Counted from the stretch's first letter, positions 38,153 to 48,526 are shown. The stretch: 64,000 nucleotides of DNA from Snodgrassella alvi (GCF_002777855.1 NZ_MEIK01000029.1:219879-283878); one strand, 5' to 3'. The notes: generated from the sequence alone by a model not told the origin. Numbers and translations are program-made.

Positions 38153-40294
38153 TTACAGAGCACCACACTGCTGGCTGAGATGTTTGACTCGTCTTTTCAC
38201 TTCTTCCTGTTTGCCGGTGTTAAACGGTCTGGCGTCGGGACTGCCGAGATAGCCGCAGACACGTCGGGTGACGGATACGCGTGCCGGATCATGGTTGCCG
38301 CATTTGGGGCAGACAAAGCCTTTGCTGGTACAGGAAAATTCACCACTAAAACCGCATTCATAACATTCGTCGATGGGCGTATTGGTGCCGTAATAAGGTA
38401 CATGACGGTAGCTGTAATCCCATACGTCCTCTAATGCTTTGAGATTGTGTTGCAGATTAGGGTATTCGCCGTAACAAATAAAGCCACCACTGGCCATTTT
38501 CGGGTAGGGTGCTTCGAAATCGATTTTGTCGTATGGATTAACTTTTTTTTCTACATCTAGATGAAAGCTGTTGGTGTAGTAGCCTTTGTCGGTTACACCG
38601 TCAATTACGCCGAATTCAGCGGTATCAAGACGACAGAAGCGGTCACACAAGTTTTCGCTCGGAGTGCTGTAAAGGCTGAAGCCATAGCCGGTCTCAGTTT
38701 TCCACTGGTCGGCAGTACGGCGCAGTTTCTCGACAATGGCTATGGCTTTCTGACGCAGGTTGTCACTGTCAAACACATGGATGTCGCTGCCGTACAGGGC
38801 ATGGATGGTTTCATGCAGGCCGATATAGCCCAGAGAAATGGAGGCACGGCCATTTTTGAATATATGTGCTACGGGTTCATCAGCTTGCAAACGCACGCCG
38901 CAGGCTCCTTCCATATACAGAATTGGTGCCACTCGTGCTTTGACGTTTTCAAAACGGGCAATGCGGGTCATCAGGGCTTTGCGGCAAAGTTGCAGGCGCT
39001 CTTCCAACAGTTGCCAGAACCGTGCTTCATCGTGTTTGGCTTCGATGGCAATACGTGGCAGGTTCAGGCTGATTACGCCCAGATTATTCCGTCCTTCATG
39101 AATTTCCTGACCGTTTTCTTCATAACGACTGAGGAAGCTGCGGCAGCCCATCGGCGTTTTGAAAGAACCAGTCACAGCTACAACCTGCTCGTAGTTGAGA
39201 ATATCCGGATACATACGTTTGGAGGCGCATTCGAGAGCCAGTTGCTTGATGTCGTAGTTAATGTCTGACGCTTTGTGGTTCACGCCGTCTTTAATACTGA
39301 AAACCAGTTTTGGAAAGACAGCCGTTTTGCCATTTTTGCCCAGTCCAGCTAATCGATTGCGCAGAATAGCGGTTTGAATCAGCCGGCTTTCCCAGCTGGT
39401 GCCCAGCCCAAAGCCGAAAGTGACAAAAGGAGTCTGACCATTAGCAGTATGCAAGGTGTTGACTTCGTATTCCAGTGACTGAAAAGCGTCGTAGCATTCT
39501 TTTTCAGTGCGAGTACGGGCGTAGTCTTCAGCATTGGCAATCTGCCATTCCTGAGCTACGGCAAAGTGTTTGTCGTAGCTGGTACGGACAAAAGGTGCCA
39601 GCACTTCATCAATCCGGTTTATGGTGCTGCCGCCGTAAATGTGGCTAGCCACCTGCGCGATAATCTGTGCGGTAACAGCGGTAGCTGTGGCAATAGATTT
39701 AGGAGGTTCGATTTCAGCATTGCCCATTTTAAATCCGTTGGTCAGCATGCCTTTTAGATCTATCAACATGCAGTTGAACATTGGAAAAAACGGTGCGTAG
39801 TCTAAATCGTGATAATGAATTTCTCCCCGCTCATGTGCCAATACCACATCGCGCGGTAACAGGTGTTGCTGTGCATAATGTCTGGCCACGATGCCAGCCA
39901 GTAAATCACGCTGCGTGGGAATAACCTTGCTGTCTTTGTTCGCATTTTCGTTAAGCAGACTGAAATTGGTTTGTTCTACCAAACCCTGAATTTCGCGATT
40001 GAGATGTCCGCGAGATTCGCGCGCAACATCGCGCGAATGACGGTATTCAATATAGGCTCGTGCCAGTTCTTTATACTGACCGGCCATTAACTGGTCTTCT
40101 ACTGCCTGCTGAATATCATGAATATCCACACATTCACGACTGGACATGCTGCTGCTGACGTGAGCAGCTACCTGTGCACAGTAGGTATTGTCAATAATGT
40201 TTGCCGCACTGGCCGCGTGCTGTACAGCTTCTTCAATACGCGTTGCATCAAAGGGAACGCGGCAACCATCTCTCTTAATTACAATGGGTTTCAT
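38153..40294 (-). CDS. nrdD: Anaerobic ribonucleoside-triphosphate reductase
   Basis: 713-residue class III reductase. The N-terminal ATP-cone (residues about 1-95: IVIKRDGCRVPFDATRIEEAV) is followed by the catalytic barrel (HYHDLDYAPFFPMFNCMLIDL). A C-terminal zinc site with CYECGFSGEFSC and CPKCGNHD comes next, then the glycyl-radical loop RRVCGYLGS. It makes dNTPs without oxygen, fitting a microaerobic gut niche. AAGGA ribosome site before the ATG. NrdR-like boxes lie upstream. Confidence 0.96.
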   Translation of the reverse strand: MKPIVIKRDGCRVPFDATRIEEAVQHAASAANIIDNTYCAQVAAHVSSSMSSRECVDIHDIQQAVEDQLMAGQYKELARAYIEYRHSRDVARESRGHLNREIQGLVEQTNFSLLNENANKDSKVIPTQRDLLAGIVARHYAQQHLLPRDVVLAHERGEIHYHDLDYAPFFPMFNCMLIDLKGMLTNGFKMGNAEIEPPKSIATATAVTAQIIAQVASHIYGGSTINRIDEVLAPFVRTSYDKHFAVAQEWQIANAEDYARTRTEKECYDAFQSLEYEVNTLHTANGQTPFVTFGFGLGTSWESRLIQTAILRNRLAGLGKNGKTAVFPKLVFSIKDGVNHKASDINYDIKQLALECASKRMYPDILNYEQVVAVTGSFKTPMGCRSFLSRYEENGQEIHEGRNNLGVISLNLPRIAIEAKHDEARFWQLLEERLQLCRKALMTRIARFENVKARVAPILYMEGACGVRLQADEPVAHIFKNGRASISLGYIGLHETIHALYGSDIHVFDSDNLRQKAIAIVEKLRRTADQWKTETGYGFSLYSTPSENLCDRFCRLDTAEFGVIDGVTDKGYYTNSFHLDVEKKVNPYDKIDFEAPYPKMASGGFICYGEYPNLQHNLKALEDVWDYSYRHVPYYGTNTPIDECYECGFSGEFSCTSKGFVCPKCGNHDPARVSVTRRVCGYLGSPDARPFNTGKQEEVKRRVKHLSQQCGAL

Positions 40295-40657
40295 GTTGAT
40301 AGTCCTTCTGCTGCTGCCGCTAACATCTGGTAGCAGTTACTGCATGTCTTTCAGGTATAACAATTGGCCTTGCAAGGGGTATATAGAAATAATAGATACT
40401 ATATTTAGTAGCAAAGTACCCCTGTTGCTCTTTTTTTTACTATATATGGGATTGCTGTTTTGGATAAAGCAGCATTTTTTGCTTTTATTTGATATAGCGC
40501 ATCAAATCGAGTTGACAATGATATTTAATTTATAAAAATCAATAATTTATACAAATAAAAGTGCAGTGTAAAAAATGGTCATTTCTTGCTTGTTGGCGGC
40601 GAGGCTAATGATTTGTGCCATCGCTAATAACTCATATAGTTCAATTGATAAAATGAG
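40295..40657. other. nrdD promoter region
   Basis: 363 bp between nrdD and the upstream DUF4184-like gene. It contains NrdR-like boxes around 40377-40409, a TTGAT-N7-ATCAA palindrome at 40488-40504 whose spacing is wrong for an FNR site, and a 10-bp inverted repeat (40626-40635/40653-40662) overlapping the upstream stop. No gene is evident. Confidence 0.45.
40398..40409. promoter_or_regulatory. Putative NrdR box upstream of nrdD
   Basis: ACTATATTTAGT fits the core of the NrdR consensus (CWATATMTWG), about 104 bp before nrdD. A second, weaker candidate (GGTATATAGA) is centred about 21 bp, two helical turns, away. NrdR boxes normally occur as helically phased pairs in front of ribonucleotide reductase genes. 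Confidence 0.5.
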
Positions 40658-41419
40658 TTATTGGTGATCGCCTTGCAACAAGTTTTCAGTGCGGTTTTTA
40701 CTGTACATTGTATAAAGTGAAACCAACGATGTACTGAGAAAAAATGACGTAATAATAGTAACAATAAAATGACCACTGCGCAGACAATCAGGATTAAAAC
40801 TAATACGAATGCCCGCTATCAGCAAAGCAAATACAGCAATCAGTAGCCAATAACGGTAATCAATGCGCATAACGGCTAAATCAGACCGCGGCATCAACAG
40901 GATGAAGGCAGCAATACCCAACAAACCACCGATGGAACTGCCGTGCTGCAACAATTTGTACACAGGCAATGGCTGTAAAAAAGGCAAGGCAATTGACTGT
41001 TTTAGCACAAGGCTATGGCTGACAAACCAGCCAGATGGGTGAGTAAATGCATCCCATAATACATGCGATAAACTACCTAGAAACAGCGAAAAGATAACTA
41101 CCAAGTAGTGGCGGCAAAAATACTCCGTCCAGTTAAATCTGAGATAAACATTTAAACGTTGCTGCAAACAAGCGGGCAAATGCAGAATGAAAGGATTGCG
41201 GATAATTAGATGAAAAATAAAAGCTACTGCTAATCCACATAAGATATTAAGTAGAAAAATACCAATATTGGCGTGACCATAGATACCGAACATTTTCATG
41301 CGAATAAAATATTCAAAATCTGGTGACATGCTGCCAATAATCAATCCGGTCATAGAAAACCATTTGTTGAAACGGTATAAAGGTAAAATAATGGCAGGGT
41401 GTGAGAAAGTGAAGGGCAT
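40658..41419 (-). CDS. DUF4184-like membrane protein
   Basis: About 253 residues with six or so hydrophobic segments. The N-terminal MPFTFSHPAIILPL, GSMSPDFEYFIRM, and FLGSLSHVLWDAFTH segments match the DUF4184 family, membrane proteins with His/Asp motifs resembling the metal-dependent hydrolase YdjM/LrgB-like groups. Function unknown. Start is the ATG at 41419; the frame runs on to a TTG at 41443. It lies downstream of recQ on the same strand (63 bp). Confidence 0.8.
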   Translation of the reverse strand: MPFTFSHPAIILPLYRFNKWFSMTGLIIGSMSPDFEYFIRMKMFGIYGHANIGIFLLNILCGLAVAFIFHLIIRNPFILHLPACLQQRLNVYLRFNWTEYFCRHYLVVIFSLFLGSLSHVLWDAFTHPSGWFVSHSLVLKQSIALPFLQPLPVYKLLQHGSSIGGLLGIAAFILLMPRSDLAVMRIDYRYWLLIAVFALLIAGIRISFNPDCLRSGHFIVTIITSFFLSTSLVSLYTMYSKNRTENLLQGDHQ

Positions 41420-41482
41420 AAGCGAAAGCTGTTTACAAGTCAAGAATCGGGAAGTTGTTTAAGCAGCCAAATCGTTAAACCA

Positions 41483-43273
41483 TTATTGTGCCCATTCGCG
41501 ACACAAAGCCAGAATATCGGCACCAAAATGCTTTATTTTGCTTTCACCCAGTCCATAAATATGATTTAAATCTGCCAGCTTGGATGGGGGATGTTGGACC
41601 AGATCCTGTAAGGTACGGTCTGCAAAAATGGTATAAGCAGGCACATTATTCTGACTGGCGCGCTCTTTGCGCCAACGGCGCAAGGTTTGCCATAAGCGTT
41701 CTTCGCGCTCGGTGCGCAGCCAAATATCATTATTACGGCTACTGCGGGTTTTGTCATGTTTCAGCGGGCGCAGCCAGACTTGCTGCTGATTTTTTAATAC
41801 TGCGCGTGCCTGCTCAGTTAATTGCAAAGCCTGATTGGCTATATCAACATTAAGATAACCGGCAGCAACACATTGCCGTACCACCGTACGCCATTCCTTA
41901 ACAGTCAGTTTATTGCCGATTCCAAAAGTGGATAACTGCTGATGGCCATAGCGCAACACCCACTCCGACTTGCGCCCACGTAACACATCAATCACATGGC
42001 CAGTGGCAAAACGCTGCCCCACTCGATACACACAGGACAGCAGCTTTTGCGCCAATACAGTACCGTCAAAACGAGTTGGTGGGTCAGTACAGTTGTCACA
42101 ATGGCCGCATGGCTGGCTGTCTTCGCCAAAATAGCGCAATAACAGCTGGCGTCGGCAATCGGCCGTTTCACAGAAAGCCAGCATTGCATCCAGTTTTTGC
42201 AAATCAATGAGTTTTTGCGCTTCATCACGTTCAGCCAGCTGAATCCGCTCACGCAGCAATACCCAGTCATTCAGGCCATAACACAGCCAGCTGGTAGCAG
42301 GCAGGCCATCACGGCCAGCGCGGCCCGATTCCTGATAAAAATGTTCAATACTGGCTGGCATATCCAAATGGGCGACAAAACGCACATCCGGCTTGTCGAT
42401 ACCCATTCCAAAAGCCACTGTCGCTACCACAATAATGCCATCTTCCTGTGTAAAACGGCGTTGGTTTTGGCTGCGGGTCTCCCAGTCCAGTCCAGCATGA
42501 TAGGGCAGAGCGGTCAGACCGTTTTCCGTCAGAAAAGCGGCAATATCTTCCACTCGCTTGCGCGAGAGACAGTAAACAATGCCATTTTCACCCGGCATCT
42601 GGCTGCGAATAAACTGTAATAGCTGTTTTTTGCCATTGTTTTTTTCCACAACCTGATAATCAATGTTGGGACGATTAAAGCTGGAAACAAAAAGGCGTGC
42701 ATCATTTAAAGCCAGATAATGCTGAATATCAGCACGTGTGGCGCTGTCTGCGGTAGCCGTTAGCGCAATCCGTGGTACAAAGGCAAACTCATCTGCTAGT
42801 ATTGCCAGCTGCTGATACTCGGGGCGGAAATCATGTCCCCACTGACTTACACAATGTGCCTCATCAATAGCAAACAGACTGACAGGCGTTTGGTGTAGAA
42901 ACTGTAAAAAGCGTGGCATAACCAGCCGTTCCGGTGCTACATACAATAATTTCAGGTGTTCAGAAGCAATATCATCGGCAATACGCCGTATCTCTTCGCC
43001 ACTAGTACCACCGTGAACACAAGCAGCTGCAATTCCATTTACATTCAAAGCTGTGACTTGATCCTGCATGAGTGCAATCAGCGGTGACACAACGATGGCC
43101 ACACCATCGCGCATTAAGGCTGGAATTTGATAACATAAAGACTTACCTGCGCCGGTAGGCATTAATACAAGTGCATGATGGCCACTTGCCACCGTGTCGA
43201 TGATTTCAGCCTGTTGCCCGCGAAATTCGGGATAGCCGAAAACATCGTGTAGAATTTGCACGGCATGAGTCAC
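41483..43273 (-). CDS. recQ: ATP-dependent DNA helicase RecQ
   Basis: 596-residue 3'-5' helicase. Domains in order: SF2 core with VLMPTGAGKSLCYQIPAL, DEAHCVSQWGHDFRPEY, VATVAFGMGIDKPDVRFV and QESGRAGRDG. A RecQ-C-terminal zinc region (CRRQLLLRYFGE...CGHCDNC) and a winged helix follow, then an HRDC domain at the end (YTIFADRTLQDLV...IYGLGESKIKHFG). It acts in recombination repair and, in Neisseria relatives, pilin variation. Full length; monocistronic or with the DUF4184-like gene. Confidence 0.95.
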   Translation of the reverse strand: MTHAVQILHDVFGYPEFRGQQAEIIDTVASGHHALVLMPTGAGKSLCYQIPALMRDGVAIVVSPLIALMQDQVTALNVNGIAAACVHGGTSGEEIRRIADDIASEHLKLLYVAPERLVMPRFLQFLHQTPVSLFAIDEAHCVSQWGHDFRPEYQQLAILADEFAFVPRIALTATADSATRADIQHYLALNDARLFVSSFNRPNIDYQVVEKNNGKKQLLQFIRSQMPGENGIVYCLSRKRVEDIAAFLTENGLTALPYHAGLDWETRSQNQRRFTQEDGIIVVATVAFGMGIDKPDVRFVAHLDMPASIEHFYQESGRAGRDGLPATSWLCYGLNDWVLLRERIQLAERDEAQKLIDLQKLDAMLAFCETADCRRQLLLRYFGEDSQPCGHCDNCTDPPTRFDGTVLAQKLLSCVYRVGQRFATGHVIDVLRGRKSEWVLRYGHQQLSTFGIGNKLTVKEWRTVVRQCVAAGYLNVDIANQALQLTEQARAVLKNQQQVWLRPLKHDKTRSSRNNDIWLRTEREERLWQTLRRWRKERASQNNVPAYTIFADRTLQDLVQHPPSKLADLNHIYGLGESKIKHFGADILALCREWAQ

Positions 43274-43366
43274 AAAACACCTGTTACACTGAATCTGAAA
43301 CGGGTATTGTACTGCAACTTACCTCTATTTCCGACAGCTAACCAATTGCTGTTATAAGGAATCAGC

Positions 43367-43804
43367 ATGAAAATCATTAGTATCCGTCACCTAACAGCCA
43401 GTTTGGCTATATCTTCTATTTTGGCTGCCTGTACCACCACCAACGTGCCCAAAGCCAGCGGCAGCTGGATTGAGCTGGGTGTATCAGCCAGCGGTAATAT
43501 TCAATATGCACTGGATAGCGGCAGCATTAAACGTCAGGGTAATATGGTAACCTTTCGTGACCGTAAAACCGTTATCGACCCGAAACAGCAGTATTACAGC
43601 AACACACCAGCCTATAAAACTGCATTGAGCACTACTCAGATAGACTGCAGCCGCAAATTGTTCCGCGTGCTTGATGTCGAATTGCTGGATGCGCATGGTG
43701 AGCTGATTCGTCAGGATCATTTTGGCGAAACCGATCTGCGTCCGATGGGTATCACCAGTGGTTCTGCTGCCGAGCAGCAATATCAGCACGTATGTAGCCA
43801 TTAA
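43367..43804 (+). CDS. Surface-adhesin protein E-like lipoprotein
   Basis: 145 residues with a lipoprotein signal ending in the lipobox LAAC (Cys at residue 21), so probably outer-membrane anchored. The mature part (WIELGVSASGNIQYALDSGSI..., VTFRDRKTV, TTQIDCSRKLFRVLDVELLD) resembles the surface-adhesin protein E domain of Haemophilus and many small beta-rich lipoproteins. Two cysteines (in IDCS and HVCSH) may form a disulfide. Function in adhesion is not shown. Followed 25 bp later by another small exported protein. Confidence 0.65.
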   Translation: MKIISIRHLTASLAISSILAACTTTNVPKASGSWIELGVSASGNIQYALDSGSIKRQGNMVTFRDRKTVIDPKQQYYSNTPAYKTALSTTQIDCSRKLFRVLDVELLDAHGELIRQDHFGETDLRPMGITSGSAAEQQYQHVCSH

Positions 43805-43829
43805 TTTTGCTAATAGAAAGTAATCAGGC

Positions 43830-44153
43830 ATGAAAGCAAAATACAGCTTATGGATAATTTTAGGTTTGGCCGTATCGGCATGGGCAGAATCTCCAGCAGA
43901 TGTAGAATTGCTCAGCGCACAGAAAGCCTATCAGGCCGCATTGTCTGGGCAAAGTGCCAGCCAGAGCCGTGCCTTACAGCTGCAAACCCAGTTGCAGTCA
44001 GCACAGCTACAGTTGAAGAATGCACAGGATAATGTTACCCGCTTGCAAAGTGATTTTAATCAGGCCGATGTGCAGCGGCAGCAAGCCGATGCAGCATTGC
44101 AGGCCGCCGGTGCCAGACTGGATGCGGCTTGGCAGGCTGTGCACAGCCGTTAA
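43830..44153 (+). CDS. Small exported coiled-coil protein
   Basis: 107 residues: a signal peptide (KYSLWIILGLAVSAWA, cleavage before ESPAD) then an almost entirely helical Ala/Gln-rich chain with heptad-like repeats and no charged-pocket or cysteine features. I do not recognise the family. Likely a periplasmic or outer-membrane-associated coiled coil. Short spacing to the lipoprotein gene suggests cotranscription and a shared envelope role. Confidence 0.6.
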   Translation: MKAKYSLWIILGLAVSAWAESPADVELLSAQKAYQAALSGQSASQSRALQLQTQLQSAQLQLKNAQDNVTRLQSDFNQADVQRQQADAALQAAGARLDAAWQAVHSR

Positions 44154-44257
44154 ATCAATGCACCGTTCAGGCAACTACTGGAAGTAAAATCCGTTTATCA
44201 ATTTATCGGCCTGACAAACAGCTGCAGCTCGCGTAAAATAATACACTTTTGCTTAAG

Positions 44258-44280
44258 CGTTGTTCCGTGAAAAAACAACG
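44258..44280. repeat. Inverted repeat ahead of mnmG
   Basis: CGTTGTT (44258-44264) and AACAACG (44274-44280) flank CCGTGAAAA just before the mnmG region. It could be a leader hairpin. The centre resembles half of a parS site but does not match the full 16-bp palindrome. Confidence 0.35.
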
Positions 44281-44303
44281 TTATGGAATCAACTGTTGTC
44301 AAA

Positions 44304-46193
44304 ATGAACTATCCGATTGAATACGATGTGATTGTGGTTGGTGGCGGCCATGCGGGTACAGAAGCCGCTCTGGCTGCTGCGCGCATGGGTGCAAGCACAT
44401 TATTACTGACTCACAATATCGAAACGCTGGGACAAATGTCTTGTAATCCGTCTATCGGCGGCATAGGCAAAGGCCATCTAGTGCGTGAGCTGGATGCACT
44501 GGGTGGCGCAATGGCATTGGCAGCAGATAAGAGCGGGATTCAGTTCAGACGTCTGAATGCATCAAAAGGGCCGGCAGTACGTGCAACACGGGCGCAGGCT
44601 GATCGCATTCTATATAAAGCGGCCATCCGTTCCATGCTGGAAAACCAGCCTAACCTGCAATTATTTCAGCAACAAGTAGAAGATATTATTGTTGAAAACG
44701 GCCGGGCAGTTGGCGTTATGACATCTATGGGAGTTTCCTTTCGCAGCCGCGCTATTGTGCTGACTGCGGGTACATTTTTGGCCGGAAAAATTCACATCGG
44801 ATTAGAAAATTATGCTGGTGGCCGTGCCGGAGACCCCGCAGCACAACATTTATCTGGATGTCTCAGAGATTTGAATTTACCGCAGGGACGATTGAAAACC
44901 GGTACACCGCCGCGGATAGACGGGCGCAGCATTGATTTCAGTCAATTGCAGGAACAGCCAGGAGACAATCCTGCTCCAGTATTTTCTGTACGTGGCAACC
45001 TTGCTATGCACCCACAACAGATATCTTGCTGGATTACCCATACTAATAGCGTAACCCACGACATTATTCGCAGCGGTTTTGACCGTAGCCCGATGTTCAC
45101 CGGCAAAATTGAAGGCGTCGGCCCGCGTTACTGTCCGTCTATTGAAGATAAAATCAATCGATTTGCAGACAAAGACAGTCACCAAATTTTTCTGGAGCCG
45201 GAAGGGCTGACTACACACGAATATTACCCTAATGGTATTTCCACCAGCCTGCCGTTTGATATCCAACTGCAAATGGTTCATTCCATGCCCGGTTTGCAGA
45301 ATGCCCATATCTTACGTCCTGGTTACGCCATTGAATACGACTATTTTGACCCGCGTAACTTAAAATCCAGTCTTGAAACCAAAACTGTTTCCGGCCTATT
45401 TTTTGCTGGCCAAATCAACGGGACAACTGGTTATGAAGAAGCTGCTGCACAAGGGTTACTCGCCGGTGCTAATGCCGTATTGTATACCCGAGAAACTGAA
45501 CCCCTAGTATTGCAACGTGATCAGGCTTATTTAGGCGTACTCGTTGACGATCTCATAACTAAAGGCGTGACCGAACCTTATCGCATGTTTACTAGCCGCG
45601 CTGAATACCGCCTACAACTGCGTGAAGACAACGCCGATATGCGGCTTACCGAGCTGGGGCGCAGCGTAGGATTGGTGAATGATGAACAGTGGCAAATATT
45701 TCAGCACAAGCAGGAAGCTGTCGCACGCGAACTCCAACGCCTGAGCCATGTCTGGTATACACCTCTTAATCTGCCGATAGCAGAGCAACAACGCGTACTC
45801 GGTCAGCCTTTAAGCAAAGAATCCAGCCTGCTGGACATGTTGCGCCGGCCAAACGTTTGCTATGCCGACTTAATGACTCTGCCCAATGCACAACAGGAAA
45901 TACTGAATAGTGATGCGGCAGAACAAGTGGAAATTCAGGCAAAATATCAGGGTTATATTGAACGACAAAACGAAGAAATCAGCCATCGCCAGAATCTGGA
46001 AAAAATGAAACTGCCAGATAGCATTGATTACTCATTGGTAAAAGGCCTTTCCGCCGAAGTACAACAAAAATTAAATCAGTACCGTCCCGAAACTGTAGGA
46101 CAGGCGTCCCGTATTTCCGGTATCACACCGGCAGCGGTTGCCTTACTGATGGTTCACCTAAAACGGGGTTTTGAGGGAGCAAAAACAGCATGA
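44304..46193 (+). CDS. mnmG: tRNA uridine 5-carboxymethylaminomethyl modification enzyme MnmG
   Basis: About 629 residues. FAD-binding [19 protein letters not shown] at the N-terminus, then [48 protein letters not shown], and a C-terminal helical MnmE-binding region. With MnmE it modifies wobble uridine in tRNAs. ATG at 44304 matches Neisseria-type starts; an in-frame ATG at 44283 would add seven residues. First gene of the conserved cluster with rsmG, parA and parB, usually close to the replication origin. Confidence 0.96.
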   Translation: MNYPIEYDVIVVGGGHAGTEAALAAARMGASTLLLTHNIETLGQMSCNPSIGGIGKGHLVRELDALGGAMALAADKSGIQFRRLNASKGPAVRATRAQADRILYKAAIRSMLENQPNLQLFQQQVEDIIVENGRAVGVMTSMGVSFRSRAIVLTAGTFLAGKIHIGLENYAGGRAGDPAAQHLSGCLRDLNLPQGRLKTGTPPRIDGRSIDFSQLQEQPGDNPAPVFSVRGNLAMHPQQISCWITHTNSVTHDIIRSGFDRSPMFTGKIEGVGPRYCPSIEDKINRFADKDSHQIFLEPEGLTTHEYYPNGISTSLPFDIQLQMVHSMPGLQNAHILRPGYAIEYDYFDPRNLKSSLETKTVSGLFFAGQINGTTGYEEAAAQGLLAGANAVLYTRETEPLVLQRDQAYLGVLVDDLITKGVTEPYRMFTSRAEYRLQLREDNADMRLTELGRSVGLVNDEQWQIFQHKQEAVARELQRLSHVWYTPLNLPIAEQQRVLGQPLSKESSLLDMLRRPNVCYADLMTLPNAQQEILNSDAAEQVEIQAKYQGYIERQNEEISHRQNLEKMKLPDSIDYSLVKGLSAEVQQKLNQYRPETVGQASRISGITPAAVALLMVHLKRGFEGAKTA

Positions 46194-46825
46194 GCGACAT
46201 GAAAACGATGCTGCAACAAGGTTTGCAGCAAATGAATATCAACCTGACCGTACCACAGCAATTACAACTGCTGGCTTTTGTAGAACTGTTAAAAAAATGG
46301 AACAGCACTTACAACCTCACCGCGTTGCGTAATGATCAGGATGTTATTAGTCATCATATCCTCGATAGCCTGACGCTACTGCCCTATGTGGAGAAAGCCC
46401 GTGGTCTGATAGATGTTGGCAGCGGTGGTGGTATGCCAGGCATCCCTGTAGCTATCTCCCGTCCGGATCTGCCTGTTGCTTTGCTCGATGCCAACAGCAA
46501 AAAAACCTCATTTCTGCAACAGGCAGTAATCGAACTGGGCTTAACTAACGTACAAGTGATTACCGCTCGCGTAGAAGCCATGGTGGGTGAACAGTTTGAT
46601 GTAATCACTAGCCGTGCGTTTGCCGAATTAAACGATTTTGTCACCATTACCAAACAACTAATGGCAAAAGGTGGATATTGGGCGGCTATGAAAGGTGTGT
46701 ATCCGTATGAGGAAATCGAACGTTTGCCTGAAAATGTTGAGCTAGTACGTGTGGATAAACTCAGTGTCCCCCATCTGGATGCAGAACGTCACATGGTGAT
46801 TGTCCGCAAGAAAGAGAATGCATGA
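46190..46825 (+). CDS. rsmG: 16S rRNA (guanine527-N7)-methyltransferase
   Basis: 211-residue SAM-dependent methyltransferase. Contains [43 protein letters not shown] (SAM-binding), [13 protein letters not shown] and [12 protein letters not shown]. It methylates G527 of 16S rRNA. Its ATG overlaps the mnmG stop by 4 bp, and its own stop overlaps the parA start by 4 bp, so translation is coupled. Confidence 0.95.
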   Translation: MSDMKTMLQQGLQQMNINLTVPQQLQLLAFVELLKKWNSTYNLTALRNDQDVISHHILDSLTLLPYVEKARGLIDVGSGGGMPGIPVAISRPDLPVALLDANSKKTSFLQQAVIELGLTNVQVITARVEAMVGEQFDVITSRAFAELNDFVTITKQLMAKGGYWAAMKGVYPYEEIERLPENVELVRVDKLSVPHLDAERHMVIVRKKENA

Positions 46826-47601
46826 GTGCACATATTATTGCCGTAGCCAATCAGAAGGGTGGTGTTGGGAAAACTACCACCGTTGTTAATCTGGCAGCCT
46901 CACTGGTGGAAAAAAAGTCCAAAGTATTGATTGTTGACCTCGACCCGCAGGGTAATGCCACAACTGGCAGCGGCATCAATAAAGGTAACGTCACCAACGG
47001 CGTCTATGCCGTGTTGTTAGGTAATGAAGATATAAACAACGCCATAATTACTGCACAACATGGCGGCTTTGATGTTCTGCCTGCAAATAGAGCTCTGGCT
47101 GGTGCTGAAGTCGAGCTGGTACAAGAGCTGGCACGAGAAATGCGTTTGAAAAATGCGCTGGCGCAGGTAGCCGATAAATACGATTACATCATTATTGATT
47201 GCCCGCCCACATTAACCCTATTAACCATCAACGGATTAGTAGCTGCACGTCACATCATTGTACCAATGGTATGCGAATATTATGCACTGGAAGGGATTTC
47301 CGACCTTATTGCTACCGTGCGTAAAATTCGTCAGGCCATCAACCCTCAGCTCGAAATACTGGGCATTGTGCGCACATTATATGACCCACGCAGCTTACTG
47401 GCCAAACAGGTGGATGAACAGTTAATGACTCATTTTCCTGATCAGCTATTCAGTACCCCTATCCCGCGTAATATCCGATTGGCCGAAGCTCCCAGTCATG
47501 GCATGCCTGCATTGCAGTACGACCCACGAGCCACTGGTACCAAAGCATATCTCGCGCTGGCTGACGAAATTTTGCAGCGCACAGCCACTAAACAGACATA
47601 A
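46822..47601 (+). CDS. parA: Chromosome partitioning ATPase ParA (Soj)
   Basis: 259 residues, deviant Walker ATPase: AVANQKGGVGKTTTVVNLAA at the N-terminus, LIVDLDPQGNATTGSG, and YIIIDCPPTLTLLT. No N-terminal DNA-binding extension, so chromosomal Soj type. With ParB it segregates the replicated origin. 4-bp overlap with rsmG; parB starts 70 bp downstream. Confidence 0.95.
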   Translation: MSAHIIAVANQKGGVGKTTTVVNLAASLVEKKSKVLIVDLDPQGNATTGSGINKGNVTNGVYAVLLGNEDINNAIITAQHGGFDVLPANRALAGAEVELVQELAREMRLKNALAQVADKYDYIIIDCPPTLTLLTINGLVAARHIIVPMVCEYYALEGISDLIATVRKIRQAINPQLEILGIVRTLYDPRSLLAKQVDEQLMTHFPDQLFSTPIPRNIRLAEAPSHGMPALQYDPRATGTKAYLALADEILQRTATKQT

Positions 47602-47671
47602 AATTATTCATTTTCATGGTAATAACATCAGCACAACAACAAGTGTCAACCAATAAATTAAAGAGCGATAC

Positions 47672-48526
47672 ATGGTTAAAGCAAAAGGTTTGGGTGCAGG
47701 GCTAGACGCCCTACTTGGTTCCGGCAGTGATATCACCGGTGGCGACCGTTTAACCAAAGTTGCAATTAGCGATATTATTCCCGGACGTTATCAACCACGT
47801 ACTCAAATTGATGACGAATCATTGCAAGAGCTGGCAGAATCCATACGCGCGCAAGGTGTCATTCAGCCAGTGATTGTACGGGAAATGGGACTACAGCAAT
47901 ATGAGCTGATTGCCGGCGAACGCCGCTGGCGAGCTGCCCGTCTAGCCGAACTGGCGGAAATTCCAGTAGTCGTCAAAAGCATTTCTGACGAAGCAGCACT
48001 GGCAATGGGACTCATTGAAAACATTCAGCGCGAAAATCTCAATCCGATTGAAGAAGCACAAGGTCTGAAGCGATTGGTAGATGAATTTGGACTCACTCAT
48101 GAAACAGTGGCCAAAGCTGTAGGACGCAGCCGCAGCAGCATTTCCAATAGTCTGCGCTTACTCAATCTGCCGCAACCAGTACAAGACTTAATGTACAGCC
48201 GGCAGTTAGAAATGGGTCATGCCCGTGCCTTATTGACTTTACCTGTTATCCAGCAGATTGATCTGGCTCAGAAAGCAGCTCAGAATGGCTGGTCAGTGCG
48301 CGAAGTGGAGCGCCGTTGCCAGCAAGTTCAGGCCAAACCAGAAACCGCCTCTCCCCATTTGGCTGAAAAAAGCAGCGAAGTTCAATCAATAGAAGCTGCA
48401 CTGGAGCAACGTTTTAGCGTACCAGTCAAAGTACAAAGCCGCAACCAGCGCAGCGGCCGTATCATCTTACAATTTGATAATCCCGAAACCTTGAGTCATT
48501 TATTACAAAAAATGGGACTGGAATAA
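47672..48526 (+). CDS. parB: Chromosome partitioning protein ParB (Spo0J)
   Basis: 284 residues. The ParB/CTPase domain has RYQPRTQIDDESLQELAESI and GERRWRAARLAEL; the central helix-turn-helix (ETVAKAVGRSRSSISNSLRLL, residues about 150-170) binds parS, and the C-terminus is a dimerisation region. The chromosomal N-terminus KGLGAGLDALLG is present. I found no perfect 16-bp parS palindrome in the window; TGTTTCAC half-sites occur inside atpD and atpC but lack their partners. Confidence 0.95.
   Translation: MVKAKGLGAGLDALLGSGSDITGGDRLTKVAISDIIPGRYQPRTQIDDESLQELAESIRAQGVIQPVIVREMGLQQYELIAGERRWRAARLAELAEIPVVVKSISDEAALAMGLIENIQRENLNPIEEAQGLKRLVDEFGLTHETVAKAVGRSRSSISNSLRLLNLPQPVQDLMYSRQLEMGHARALLTLPVIQQIDLAQKAAQNGWSVREVERRCQQVQAKPETASPHLAEKSSEVQSIEAALEQRFSVPVKVQSRNQRSGRIILQFDNPETLSHLLQKMGLE

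Noticed and set aside
38180..39268. Long plus-strand open frames opposite nrdD
   Set aside because: Antisense shadows of a strongly conserved enzyme gene.
40488..40504. TTGAT...ATCAA palindrome upstream of nrdD as an FNR site
   Set aside because: The spacer is 7 bp rather than the 4 bp required for FNR, and it lies far from nrdD.
44541..44554. TTCAGACGTCTGAA palindrome resembling two Neisseria DNA-uptake half-sites
   Set aside because: It lies in conserved mnmG codons and does not match the DUS (GCCGTCTGAA) itself; I noticed no DUS copies in the window.
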